Source: Acanthaster planci (Eukaryota; Echinodermata; Asteroidea; Valvatida; Acanthasteridae). From it: a stretch of DNA of 50,441 nt. The DNA lies in NCBI RefSeq assembly GCF_001949145.1, contig NW_019091357.1:824174-874614 (forward strand), written 5' to 3'. Below the pieces are notes generated by a model. That model was given only the letters and a program-made list of their open reading frames with translations, had not been told where the DNA came from and did no database searches. Position 1 is the first letter of the stretch. Each line of letters begins with the position of its first letter. This document shows, in pieces, positions 1 through 11,700 of the stretch. The translations under genes were made by a program, and so were the position numbers.

Positions 1-1219
1 TTCAACAAGGGCCTGGCTGTTCTGGGGTTTGCGTGTAGCGTGTGCAAGTTTATACTCGGCAGATCAGATTGCGGTGTCGGCGTTCTCTGTTATGCAGGGG
101 TCAGCGTGTTTTGTGTTCGCGGTTACTTCCTTCCATGTCTGTTTGACTTGATACACGCTGACACACTAAGTGTGTCTGCGTGTCGGCTAAAATTCTGACC
201 TGTATCGTAGGTCACAACTCATAACTCATAAAACTGTTGCTAGGCCAAACGTTACTTATAAAACTCAAGAATCGCAGTGGACAGATTTGTTCCTCTCCCC
301 ACAGGTAGGCCAAGCAGAAAACCTGAAAGTCTGTGTTAAGATGCGTGTGCCTGTTGCAAAATGTGCAGTAGGCCTATTGTCCTTTACCCTAACAGTCCCA
401 AATCCTCCAATTTCAATACGATTTTACATACCACCTTGGGGGTTAGGGTTTTAACGTATTCACAACTCCAAAACTAACAATATCAGTTGGTTTTTAACCA
501 AATTTGCAAATTTTGTGCCTTGTTGCTGAACATATGCATGGTATGTCCTATTGTTTTTCAGAATAATTTCTTCATTTGATAACTGATGAATTTTCAGGTA
601 AAAAAAATTAAATCTTACACGTAGGTACGATAGAAATTGTTGTTGCAAAGTAGCTGTAGGCTACGGGGTCGATATCGTCAAGATCAAGATATGCCAATAG
701 GGTTGGAATCAAAAGTACAACTGTTAGTATGTTGATGCATAAACTGCTGCAGGGTATAATGCAGATGGTCTCATGTTAAATCATTCACCTGTGTGCTTAT
801 AATCGGTACATTCAGATTTGTGAATCTGGTATTTTGATGAATGTTTTAATACTGTGCAGTGAGAACTGATTTTATGAGGTGACAGATGCTGCCTTTACCT
901 GTATTACATAAATGTGAGATATCATTCTCATCTATACAATACCTCAATAAACCCTTGTAAATGTCCCATACTTTGTCATATAAGTAAGAACTTATTTACT
1001 TCAGAATTAGTGCTGCAACTGAGGTTTCCTGTGTGCCCTGCAAATTTCTACTAATTATCTCACAGAACATTCAACTTTCTCTGCTTTACTTATCAGGGTC
1101 ACAGATGAGTTCAAAAATTTCTTCATCTGTTTGAATAAGGCATGGTAGTTTTTATTCATGGTCTGCCATTCTTTGGGAAAAGCCTAGTGGAAAAGTCCTG
1201 TAGATAAAGTGTGACCACA
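1..1219. other. No gene recognised
   Basis: AT-rich non-coding sequence apart from the short element at 380-455 and a 31-bp near-perfect hairpin (ACACGCTGACACACT arm, 153-183). No credible exon found. Confidence 0.6.
380..455. mobile_element. CCCTAAC-type MITE-like element, copy 1 (72-bp class)
   Basis: Starts TTTACCCTAACAGTCCCAAA and ends GGGGTTAGGGTTTTAACG, giving inverted ends of about 12 bp. The whole element matches the copy at 30855-30926, and its left arm matches the perfect palindrome at 6389-6449. Confidence 0.7.
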
Positions 1220-2065
1220 CAGGGTTCGCACACCTCCTGGAAAACCTGGAAAATCCTGGAATTTTATGCCCATCCTAGAAAGTCTGGAATATGCTTAATT
1301 TTCAAAAGAAGTCATGGAAATTCCAGGATATTGCAGTAATGATTAAAAACTTTAAAATGAGACAAAAATGATCTTATAAACTGTGACCGAAAATTTACCG
1401 CGGGCAATCCGTCCCCATGTACATTGTTGCTATTGTGTGGTGCAATGTATATTATTCACCATGCGTGGTCTATACAATCGAAGACACTCCCGCGCTGCAC
1501 GTAACGCTGTGAGTGAGATAATATTTAGATGGTGCCCACAATTGATTCTTTCTATTTTGCATGCGTGGGTCACCAAGGATATCATTACTAAACTTTCTTG
1601 TCAAATTTTACCTTCGTTTTTTCTAGCTCCATGGTAAAGTATCTGTTGTGGATATAATTATGAAATTATTCTCTTTTAAATTGATGTACTTTATTTAGTA
1701 CGCAATTAAATATTTCCAGTCATTATAACCTAATAAAGCTCAGTGTAAAAGTAAAACTTGTGACTGTGTCGAACCTTTTTCTTTAGCGTTGCATGGACTA
1801 GGGAAAGTTTATTTTGTATGATGTCACTGTCAGAAAACTTGCCACGTCTTTGTCGCTGTGCTGCTCGATTTCTACACGTTGTTATGTTATAACTTCACAA
1901 TCTTTTATCGTATGGTCATGATGGTATTCATTGATTTAGTCAGGTTGGACACGCAATACAAGATGTATTCCAACCTGACTTGAGTCCTTGAAAAATCAAA
2001 CTTGTGACCTTGAACATTCTGGAAAAGTCCTGGAATATTCTTTTCACAAGGATGTATGACCCCTG
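1220..2065. mobile_element. Non-autonomous hAT-like DNA element
   Basis: The left end CAGGGTTCGCACACCTCCTG is followed by CTGGAAAACCTGGAAAATCC. The inverted right end reads (reverse complement) CAGGGGTCATACATCCTTGT, then TTCCAGGACTTTTCCAGA. CAGGG termini with repeated CTGGAAA subterminal motifs are typical of hAT elements. CCACAC directly precedes AGGG and directly follows CCCCTG, suggesting a target-site duplication of 6 bp or more. The ~850-bp interior has no credible coding region. Confidence 0.65.
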
Positions 2066-4877
2066 CCACACTTGAATACCACAGTGTACGTACATGTACC
2101 AATAGTGTGGGGGCTAGATACTCTGTCTTGGGTAATGACGGTAGAATGTCTATTTTTTGGCATCCTGGCTGTGCTTAATGTGTTATGTTATATCATTAAT
2201 GACAAGTGAGCAACAATCTACAGTACATGTACAAACATGTATGACGAGGATTCAGGTGTTGTTTAAAGGGTGTGATCACTACATGTAATACAATGTACAT
2301 GTACATGTCATTTTGGGAGATACATGTAATAATCACTAAAACTTCACTATGTTCAATGCAGCAGGCCTGAAACTCAGCACTGCTGCTGCTGCTATTTCAA
2401 CTGTGACAGATGTACATTGTACATGTACCGTTACAGCTCAGTTAGTGATACCTTTTTTAAACATGCCGGAATTAGAATTCTTCCACATCAGAGAGGTACC
2501 TTTTGACTGTAACCAAAACTTTTTTATGCTGGGTATTCATTTCAGAAACGTGATACAGTGAGAAAGGTCTCATTTGTTGCATGTTATTGCATTGGTATGA
2601 CAAGCTTCTCAATTTTGCCAAGGCAAACTTCTTAACTTACGGTACATGTATGGATGTGACATAATGACAAGGGTTTTACAGCACATCTGGGATGTTGCAG
2701 GGCTGGGATACTCACCAATCTTACCAAATCCCAGCAAATCAAAGGCTAATTTATTGATAGACACAAGATGAAATACATGTAGCTTTTGTTGGGGAATGGT
2801 CTGCTGAGTTGCCATGAGTGAGTGCTAAACACTTTTACTCTTGTAGGGGACTGGATGTGCATCTTGGACAAGTTTAAAACATTTTTGTGAGGGATTAAAT
2901 GTACAAATAATTATATAGCACTCAATACTCCTCGGCCTGTACCCCTTGAGAGCTTGCCTTGTTCCGTCACACACCTTGCGGTAGACTCTTTCCCTAAATA
3001 GTTTGTAGAACTCATTGTGAATTTATTCGGATATATTGTTTTGTACACTCACATGACAAGAGCATTGTATTCTTGTGATCGTAATCATAATCAATCTGTG
3101 AATTAGTTTAGAGACATTGGAGTCCAGTTCGTTGGGTTGTGATGGGCCTGGTCTAAAGCGAGAGTCTTTGCTATTTCTATGTTCCCTTTGTCTGATGACG
3201 TTGTTGCATTTAAATGAGCTTTTTATGTAGGACTGAGTCAATTTGAATAATTCACTTTTCGAATATTCAATCTTCAATTTCGGATAGCCAGATATTCGGT
3301 CACACCAACAAACCATTTACAAAATCATTTGCAAAAATGCATTCAATGGTACATTGTAATCACTATAACAGCTCACTTCTAGGACTATCTCCAGCCATGA
3401 TTAAGCAAGATTAAAGAGAAGAACAATACATGTCCTTGTCCTTCTTGCCTTGTTGAATGTTTCTATTCCTTTTAAATTTTTTAATGAATTAAGTTTTTAC
3501 ATTGTAGGACGTATTATTCTGTTGCTTTTCATTTCAATCTGCTTTGGAATAAACTTCCATTTTGCGATTTTTCTCATTTAATTAAAACAAAAAAATTTTC
3601 CCTTTTCATTAATTTTGCATTTGAATATTCGAGTTTAGAAAATAGTATTCGAATATATATTCGATAATCGATCGAATCAGCCCCTTTTTTTGTGTTGAGG
3701 TGGCAGTGTGGAGTTGTATGGTCTCCATATCTTTACCCAAAGTGTGCACAATATGGGCCCGATGGGTACCCCCCACATGTCAAATTCCTATACACACACA
3801 AGACTACACACAGAATTTCGTCTCTTTGCTTTGTGTGACTTCTCATGGTCAACATTAAACCACAGCTGTATCAGCTAAATGTCTGCTTGTAATTAAATCC
3901 TTTTGAGGACCTCATGCAGAAAAGTCAGGTTGGTGTAGTGGCTCTTTCCTCACCTTCCACCTCTGCGAACCCGGGTTCGAATCCCACCGACTGGTAGGCC
4001 TGCATGTGGATTGGGTTTTTCAGTTCCTGCCTGATTCTGTGGGTTTCCTCGGAATATGTATCCTGGGTTTTCCTTCCATGTCTAAAACTGAACATCTTTT
4101 CGTCGTCTTTTTAACTGTCACTTCCTTGTGTAATTGTGACTTCCTTCTGTAATTGGTGCTAAATGCGCTGTTGGATGAACATGTACATAGATAAATAAGA
4201 GAGTCTTGTGCAACAGACAGTAAGGGTAGTGAATGCCAATTAAAATTGAATTGGATTATTCATTGTTATTGTTAAATCCTAGTACAAGTCCAGTTGTTGG
4301 GAGCTTCTGGAATTCTGGGCAGGGGTCACAAAAATAGGAGGTCAACCCCCAAGAGGGAAAATGTAGAAACACTGTTCACCGCTCTGGCTTTGTAGGTCAA
4401 AGGTCATCAGTCAAAAAGATTTGATGACATTAACACTGATTTACTAAAAAAAAAAAGGGAAAATTACCCTATGAACTGTGTCTCTTCAGCCTGAGGTCAA
4501 ACTTCAACAAGTCACCATAGTTGAGTAAATAAATCGGGCCAACATTGGTTTGATTTTATTTAGATCCACCGCACATGTGTAGATATACAGTGTATGTACA
4601 TGGATTTGGATAGTTTATTTGTGTTGGCAAGGAATTCTGGACATTTTTTGTACATGTTCTCTTCAAGAGCAAGCACTGCTTCAGTCAGCTACTGCTCGTG
4701 TATGGTAGGCTGTTGGCTGGATGTTTCCTTGTCCGTGTACTCTGCCTGTTGATGCTTTCCAACCCTGTGTCCAGTGACTGTAAAAATTCAGGAAGGTGTG
4801 TCCAAGTAGGCAGTACTTTGTCACTCAATGGCCAGAGCCAGTCAGGTCAGTCTTGCTTGACCTGTTGTCGATGAGTG
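2066..4877. other. Upstream region: repeats, no exon found
   Basis: Contains TACATGTAC-rich tracts (2219-2314), an AT-rich region with TTCGAATATTCGA palindromes (about 3246-3690, perhaps a decayed transposon) and SINE copy 1. The promoter of first exon 1a should lie near its end, but I see no clear core motif. Confidence 0.5.
3924..4199 (+). mobile_element. tRNA-derived SINE, copy 1
   Basis: It starts GTCAGGTTGGTGTAGTGGCT (RNA polymerase III A-box-like) and has a perfect B box GGGTTCGAATCCC about 45 bp later. A tRNA-unrelated body (CAGTTCCTGCCTGATTCTGT...) ends in ATGTACATAGATAAATAA. A second copy in opposite orientation lies at 6111-6360 and shares the full length, which defines the element ends. 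Confidence 0.85.
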
Positions 4878-5028
4878 ATGACATACAAAGGCATGCTTTA
4901 TGAGGATAGCATGAACTTTGATTTCTCCTGCAAGCTGCTTCTCACCGGCGATTCTTCAGTTGGAAAGTCTTGCTTGCTTTTCAGATTTTGCAGTGACTAC
5001 TTTGAGTCATCATTCATTCCATCAATCG
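4878..5028 (+). CDS. RAB10: Rab10 alternative first exon 1a (P-loop GDSSVGKS)
   Basis: Candidate first coding exon, most distal (16.2 kb upstream of exon 2). The start ATG is 4878, with in-frame alternatives at 4893 and 4911; the last gives a Rab-sized N-terminus. It encodes beta-1 (SCKLLL), the P-loop GDSSVGKS at residues 24-31, helix alpha-1 (SCLLFRF) and a switch I ending in FIPSIG. It ends ATC G at a perfect GTAAGT donor (5029). Two oddities: the residue matching Ras Gly13 is Ser (as in Rab3), and the switch I Thr that coordinates Mg2+ (Ras Thr35) is Ser, where nearly all Rabs have Thr. The conserved frame and donor argue for function, but a relic of a duplicated exon is possible. Its 5' UTR and promoter were not identified. 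Confidence 0.75.
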
Positions 5029-6110
5029 GTAAGTTTGACCTTGAAGTGGTTGTTCCTGGTATGCTTGCAAGGCAGTTGCAGATCACCTCAATGAGGCTTC
5101 ATCTAAAGCTGATTAAAAGAGGGTCAATTCATGTCATTGATCTCTGAATCTGAGAAGTGGTATTGTTACCAGCAACTTGTCTCCTCTGTGATACTGAAGA
5201 AGGCAGAATATCATAGTGAATAAGGAAGAAAAAAATGAGAGAAAATAAAAGTAATAAACATTTGGATACAATACGGAGGTTGGGATGCATGTAGAATGGA
5301 GCATAATAAGCAGTATTTGAAGCGTCTTTTTCTTTTATTTCTTGCCCTCCATGCATCTCATCGTGGTACTTCCTGGTACATTGTACATGTACCAGAACGA
5401 TAGCTGGCCAAACGCATGTACACCAGCATCACTGGTAACATGGCAGTACTGCAGGGATTTGTATTTCATTAGGAACGGGAACCAGCAGAGCCTAAGTCAA
5501 CATGTAGAAATGCACAGACTGCTGCCGAGGATGCGTTGGGGACTGTTCAGTATGAGACACCTTGTCACGTACGTGTAAGACATAAGTCCATGTTGCCAGC
5601 ATTGCAATGTGTGTAGATTGCTACACACCGTTTGGCTCTAACTGCCTGCACGATGATCACAGATGGGTACATAGGTAAGCTGTCTCATGAATTATGCATA
5701 AATCTTCAAGGTCATTACCCCTCTTCCACCATCCAAGGTCATTTCTTGGATTTTTTGGAATAGGGGAATAAATTTGAGCTCGGCCAGTCTTAAACCTTTG
5801 TCCATTCTCCGTATCCGGTCTTACACAAAGCACTTGTTTCAGAGTGGTCAAACACACATTTACATGTACATTGTATTCCAATGCATAGATATTTTGAGTC
5901 CGTGGTCAAAACAAAAAATGTATAAATTCCAATGATTTTGTTCAAGAATTTTACTTCATTTTTTTGAACAACACTCTAGCCATGTTATGGGATGCTCCTC
6001 TCTCACGTAGAACAAAACACTCCATTTATATCATGTACATGGGAGATTGGCATGTGCACTGCATGAGGTGGTGCACGTCATGTGATGGGGTCTCAACCAA
6101 TAGGAATGTC

Positions 6111-6360
6111 TTTATTTATATCTGTTCATCCGACAGCACATTTAGTGCCAGATACAGGGTGAAGTGATCATTAAGAAGACAATCATGAAATGTTCCGTTT
6201 TAGAGGTGGGAGGAAAACCCAGGATGAATATTCCATAGAAAACCCACAGAGTCAGGCAGGGACTGAAAACCTACTCCACATGCTGACCAAGGTGGGATTT
6301 GAACCTGGGTCACAGAGATGGAAGGCGAAGAAAGAGCCACTACATATACACCAACCTGAC
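6111..6360 (-). mobile_element. tRNA-derived SINE, copy 2 (antisense)
   Basis: Reverse complement of the element at 3924-4199. Read on the minus strand it begins GTCAGGTTGGTGTATATGTA at 6360. It carries a mutated B box (AGGTTCAAATCCC) and the body TCCCTGCCTGACTCTGTGGG, and ends ATATAAATAAA. A palindromic MITE-like element lies 28 bp beyond its 5' end (6389). Confidence 0.85.
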
Positions 6361-6388
6361 TCCCCTAAACTGCTAAACTGTATGATAT

Positions 6389-6449
6389 ATTAACCCTAAC
6401 AGTCCTCAATCCTCCAACAGGTGAAGGATTGAGGACTGTTAGGGTTAAT
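6389..6449. mobile_element. Perfect 25-bp inverted repeat (CCCTAAC family)
   Basis: The left arm 6389-6413 (ATTAACCCTAACAGTCCTCA + ATCCT) is exactly reverse-complementary to 6425-6449; the loop is 11 bp. It belongs to the same short element family as 380-455, 20113-20175 and 30855-30926. Perfect arms suggest a recent insertion or hairpin-maintained conversion. Confidence 0.85.
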
Positions 6450-6801
6450 GATTTTTAGAACACCTAAATGATTGTATCTTGCATACATGTACATGTAAAT
6501 CCGTGCCCTAAACGGACAGAAATTACAGTTGCCATTTGGGGTGTGCCTTCTATCCTCTAAACTTTTATGGCAGGGAGAAGTGAGCTTTAGCACGTGAGGT
6601 GGAACCTAAACCCATTTGTTCTGGATTTTGATTACCATTAGGCAAGGCCATGTAGACCTCGGTGTTGTTGCATGATCCATCATTAGCACACATTGTTATT
6701 TGGTGCTACAATATCATGCAACCTTCAGAATAGTCCATGAAATACATTAATATTGCTATGACGCAGAGTAAACATCTAAGTCTCTCTCAAATGACCTCAC
6801 A

Positions 6802-7097
6802 TTCTACAGATTGCCATGGGAATGGGCTTTTTTACATCGATTTTCTACAGATTGCCATGGGAATGGGCTTTTTTACATCGATTTTCTACAGATTGCCATG
6901 GGAATGGGCTTTTTTTACTTCGATTTTCTACAAATTGCTATGGGAATCAGCTTTTTTTTACATCGATTTTCTACAGATTGCCATGGGAATGGGCTTTTTT
7001 TACATCAATTTTCTACAGATTGCCATGGGAATTGGGCTTTTTTTTACTTCGATTTTCTACAGATTGCCATGGGAATGGGCTTTTTTTACGTCGATTT
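6802..7097. repeat. Tandem repeat, 7 copies of a 41-44 bp unit
   Basis: The unit begins TTCTACAGATTGCCATGGGA, followed by ATGGGC, a run of T (6-9) and ACATCGATT. Copies start at about 6802, 6843, 6884, 6926, 6969, 7011 and 7055. Unit length varies mainly through the T run. It keeps all three plus-strand frames open and so creates long spurious ORFs (up to 280 codons at 6737-7579). I see no evidence of coding. Confidence 0.97.
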
Positions 7098-8599
7098 CCA
7101 TGACATGCATCGGCTGTGCCGTACTTCGAACATATTTTGATCAGCCCATGGATGAGTTTAGAACATTTGGCACACTGCGAGCACACACACCTGTTTGCAT
7201 TATATACGCAGTTGGAATTTGCCTCCAAAGATGGCGTCCAGTGAGAAAGGTACATACATGTACAGTGTACATGAACTTGGCAGACTGGAAACATACATTC
7301 ACATATATGTACCGGATACTTAACCAACACCACGGTACATGTACGTGTACATGTAACCTTGATTCAGGTTGTATTATGATACGGAGTCAAGGTACATGTC
7401 GTGTCGTGTCGTGTTTTGAATTGCGTCCGAATTCAGCGTCTGGGACACATTCTCATCCAGCCAATTGCAACTACAATGTATATGATGTCAAAGGAACGTT
7501 GTTTGTGATAACAAAATGTAATCAGTCTCTTTTGTGTGCAGGTGTGGTTCTCATAAGAACCTGGGGCTTGACGTTTTGAACAGCTTGCTCTGTTCGTCTT
7601 AACGAGATGTTGCACACTGAACTAACGAATCGTAGTAACTGCGAGCAAATATGTGTCAATGTGTACCCGCACTTTGTCAAATTAAAAATGAGCTGCTGGG
7701 AGTAATTTGTAAAAATGTATCGGTTGAAATGGCATTCTATCGTTATTTTTCTCCAACATCTCAGGTTGCCAAAAAGAATAATTTCTCAGAGAGTTAAAAG
7801 CGCTGTAACTTTCTCCACAGTAGTTTTGTCACTAAATTTTTGGATCGCTGTAAATAATGAACTATACATGTACCCGTACCTTTAATCTTAACCAACAAGA
7901 TTCCATGTGATGTACACGTACACTAAACCTTGGGTTATGGTTGATCCCAACCTGTGATAAACCAATTGTACTGAAGCATGTGCCATGAGTCATGTGATAT
8001 GAAGTACTGTACTGCTTTAGCAGAATTATACTCTTGTATTATGACAAACTCATAAACACAAGATTGAATATACATGTACGTGTAGCTTAGCCACGAGCGT
8101 ACTAAGAGTCCAAACTTCAGCAAGTGACCCCTCTATCTCAGTCAGCACCACTGTGTGATAATACATGTGTGTCTAACTGTATAACGGATTTTCCCTTGGC
8201 CAAAACTGTCTGAGTGCTTTGTCAGTATCAAGTAAATATGCAAGTACCTGCTTTGCAAACCCATAGTGGATTGTTCTGTAACAAGTGTACATTGGACTGT
8301 GTCATTGTGCACGCACTCATATCAAAATGTGTTATATTTTTATACATTTGCACACTGCTTTATGAGTCTAGGTTTCATAGTGTCAAAACTGCCTCAGTTA
8401 CATGTGTACACACTTTTGTTGTTTTTGTTTCATTCTAGAAACAGAAAGGTCATTCAGAATGAAACTGCCTTGTAACTGTCTTTGTTCTAGAGCTTGAAAT
8501 AAAAAGCAAACCCTTTTTAGTGCACACACTGCCTATCAGTTGGCTGTTTTTAGCCTGTACATATTAGCTTTGCTTGTTGGATGTTTGGTTTCTCCAATT
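7098..8599. other. Intronic/intergenic, TACATGTAC-rich
   Basis: A dense cluster of ACATGTAC/GTACATGT palindromes at 7247-7400, including a GTGTC run (7396-7415). No exon recognised before first exon 1b. Confidence 0.5.
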
Positions 8600-8726
8600 A
8601 TGTCCGGCCGAACCTATGACTGGCTGTTTCAGTTGATTTTAATCGGCGATTCAGGAGTCGGCAAGACCTGCGTTCTGTTGAGATTTGTCAATGATGAATT
8701 CAAAACTTCCTACATATCAACAATCG
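8600..8726 (+). CDS. RAB10: Rab10 first exon 1b, canonical type (P-loop GDSGVGKT)
   Basis: This is the most canonical first exon. The N-terminus [15 protein letters not shown] mirrors the usual Rab8/Rab10 start (Met, short polar run, Thr-Tyr-Asp, Leu-Phe-Lys-Leu). The P-loop GDSGVGKT is at residues 16-23, followed by CVLLRF and switch I SYISTIG with the invariant Thr. The start ATG at 8600 is the only good one in the frame; the frame runs open upstream, but only through non-ATG codons. The exon ends ATC G at donor GTAAGT (8727). Spliced to exons 2-5 it gives 201 aa, one more than human Rab10. It is the best candidate for the ancestral Rab10 isoform. A pyrimidine-rich AG near 8438 could be the acceptor of an upstream UTR intron, but this is unproven. 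Confidence 0.88.
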
Positions 8727-11700
8727 GTAAGTTTGGTATAAATCGACACCAACAAATGTGTACATTGTCAACTGTCCTGCGTCATGTTGGTTGTTATTCA
8801 TCAGTATCTGTGTTTGTAGTCACAAATTCTGCACATACAAATATTATTGTAGCTATTATAGGAAAAACAAATCACAAAATCCCATTTTTGAAGACATTTT
8901 GCCCTCTCCAAATAGAACAGGCCATAACATATTTTGGAATTGCGTGACTTATTGCCCCATTTTTGTCAGCGAGTCACATATCTAATTTGATGGATGTATT
9001 ACCCATTGATACCTGTACGTGTGTAGCTGTACTGTACATGACAAGATCTCAATGTGCAAAGAGATACATTTTAATTCACATATGTACATGTACATGTATG
9101 TAGGGGTGGTGTTCATGACAAACACTGAAGAGAAATGATTATTTCTTACCTCCTCTGACCATCGCCCTGGTTGGAAAATGAGAAAAGTGTGCATATACAT
9201 GACAGTATGGGGACTCGTGTGTTTCGGGCATATGAACTTGCCAACATAATACCCATTGGTATAAGGAAGTTCTCATCAACTTGTCATTTGGCAACCCATT
9301 GAGGAAAAGCTAGAGTGACATGTACCACTGAAGACTCGGAGATAAGAGGAAAGCCGTTCTGAAGAGACTGCTATTATTTCATTTTTTTTTTGGCAATAGA
9401 TGCATGTGTCCATCCTCCACACTACTGGTTGCTGGCCAGTTGCCAATGATAAACATCAAATAAAAGGCCAATCGTAAATGTCTTCTTGAAGCTCCAGTTG
9501 GACAGTCACAATGTGAAACAAATTGGAGAGTGTAACGGTTACATTTCAAAGTGTACCCACAGTGCCCCTCCTGCGCCCTTCAAAATCCTCCAGGAGAGTT
9601 TGGAGGAATTTGTAGCATTACAAAAGATAGATCCTGGCCACTGGTTGTGATTTGATGCCCCAGGAAAGTTGCAGTGTGCTAATGACTTCTGACAGTTCAC
9701 CGGGGAAGAATACAAGAGGGTTAAAGAAGGGAATAGGGCCATCCAGATCCGAAAATAATCACATTTTTCCTTCTGTAATTAATGTTGATAGAGGAGGGGC
9801 TGTTTTTTCCTGAAAATCTCCATGTACATTGATCTCATGATCTAACGTGAATCGATCTGTCACAGAAAGTGGCAAGAGGTTTAAATGAGATTTCTGGCTC
9901 ACTGAGTACAGAATAACACTGGTCTTGATGATTGAATACCCTAACCTGACATTGGTACAAGCCCAGCATAAGAACCACCTGTCAGTAGAAGGAATTGGCG
10001 AATTCAGTCCGAAAATACTGCACTAAACTACCCGGTAGGTATGTTGATAGACCTGAAGGCAGTGTCTTAGTCATGATAGAGATCGCAGAATCAATGAAAT
10101 TTCTTTTAGCAGTCACTGGAAATAAATACATCATGTACATGTACACAGAGCATGTTGGTCATGCACATTACAGGGCATGCAAGACCATGATTATGCCAAA
10201 AGGAAAAAAATCTGTTATCAGAAGCATACTACGGCATGTGTTAAAGTACATATAATGTAGGTAATGTACATAAAAGCTTCCTTCATGAATTTGTGTCGTC
10301 GACAGCGGTAGCCATATGCTTGTGCATACATGTACATGTACAATGCTGTGTGATCACATGGTTTCCCCTTCCGATTTGGTTGCTACATGTATATCTATTA
10401 ATATTATAATGCGTAGGAAGGATTTTGAAAGCACGGTTCATTCTTTGCTATTTCTGCTTCCAGGCTTCTCTTTCAGTATCCTTTCAAAGCTTTTCATTTT
10501 GGAGTTTTGGTCTTGTGCTCCATTTAGTCCAGTTTGTTCAAGGAAACACGGACGTGTTTCAGATTTCAGAATCTATTGCCGATTTGTCATCAATGGAAAC
10601 TTCTACCACAGAGCTGTCCACTTCTGTATTGGTTGCCAGTGCTGCATTTGTTCTGCAGGCACTTGCCAAAAGCCCTCAAATGAGTTATAAAATTCAAGTT
10701 TGAATGCCAAGTTCAGACCATCGTAATGTTTGTGTGTATATCGGTACACACAGCACTGTTTGAATACTTCAGAGGTCTGATTTGTGGACAGGGTTGGTTT
10801 GTTTGTCCTTTCAAGATGCTGGCTTTGGATATTACCAACTGTCTGTGTGGACGCCATGTATTAGGCAAGTACGTGTATCAAACATGATGCTTGCTTCACA
10901 TTGTCTAGAAACAAGAACCCCCATGCCAAAAACGAATGGTAGACCCCACTTGAAAATGGTAATACCCCATAACCTTCTAGTTCTAGTTCTTTTCTCAGTT
11001 GGGACTTAAAAAGAGTTTGTTTCCAAATACTTGACTGCATTCACTCTGGCTATTGGCATTGTATTCCTATCCTTTATACATACAGCATGCCCCACTCATT
11101 TGATACCAGAAACAGGTGTACAACTGTAAATATACCCAGTACAGTGCGTTATAATTCATTTAGAGTTATTTTAACTTCTTCCACCTTGAAGGAAGAATCC
11201 CCCCTCCCAGCTTTGTCCATTGAATTTCCACCACACTTGATTAAACTCCGGTTGGATTCTGCATTCCTTACGGTCCAAACGTGAGACACAAGATGCGATA
11301 TTTTGATTCAGAAGGTTTGACCATCAGTATGTGGGAAACAGAGGTCCTTGAAAAAGAACAATCGCTTGAAAAACCAGACTTTGTTGAAATTCTACCTCAC
11401 AGTGTGTGATTCATGTGCCATGTTCCCCAGTTGGCCACCAGCCTTGGCAAATTGGTTGATTTCCGTGACCAGAGCAGTTCCGTAATTCACCCAGTCTTAA
11501 AAAGAGGTCATCTTTGTACATGCAAGTCTCCAGTAAAAAAAAAAAAGAAGACGAAGAAACTCAGCCCTGGGACCCTGGTTTTGTTTCCTTTTGCAACTTT
11601 CCATGCTTGGAATTTCATTTCTTATATCTTGCAGTGTAATCTTTCCTGAAGTGGCCCTCCAGGATGTGGTCCAGATTTTCGACCCAGTGAAACTTGGCAT

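Noticed and set aside
153-183. 31-bp hairpin as a possible small RNA
   Set aside because: Too short for a pre-miRNA, and no supporting context.
3023-3316. 97-codon minus-strand ORF
   Set aside because: It starts in AT-rich sequence with TTCGAATATTC palindromes, with no splice context and no recognisable domain.
6389-6449. Interstitial telomere or terminator hairpin
   Set aside because: TAACCCTAA/TTAGGGTTA occurs once per arm, not as a tandem array, and the same arm recurs in other short elements, so a transposable element is the better reading.
6737-7579. 280-codon ORF and two overlapping ORFs
   Set aside because: They exist because the ~42-bp tandem repeat is open in all three frames. There is no homology-like content, and the peptide is a translated repeat.
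8540-8599. Hydrophobic leader in front of exon 1b
   Set aside because: It would start at TTG; eukaryotic initiation at ATG 8600 gives the standard Rab N-terminus.
10316-10690. 124-codon ORF rich in Cys
   Set aside because: Composition reflects TGTACATGT-type repeats and random sequence; an overlapping frame is equally open, and no domain is visible.
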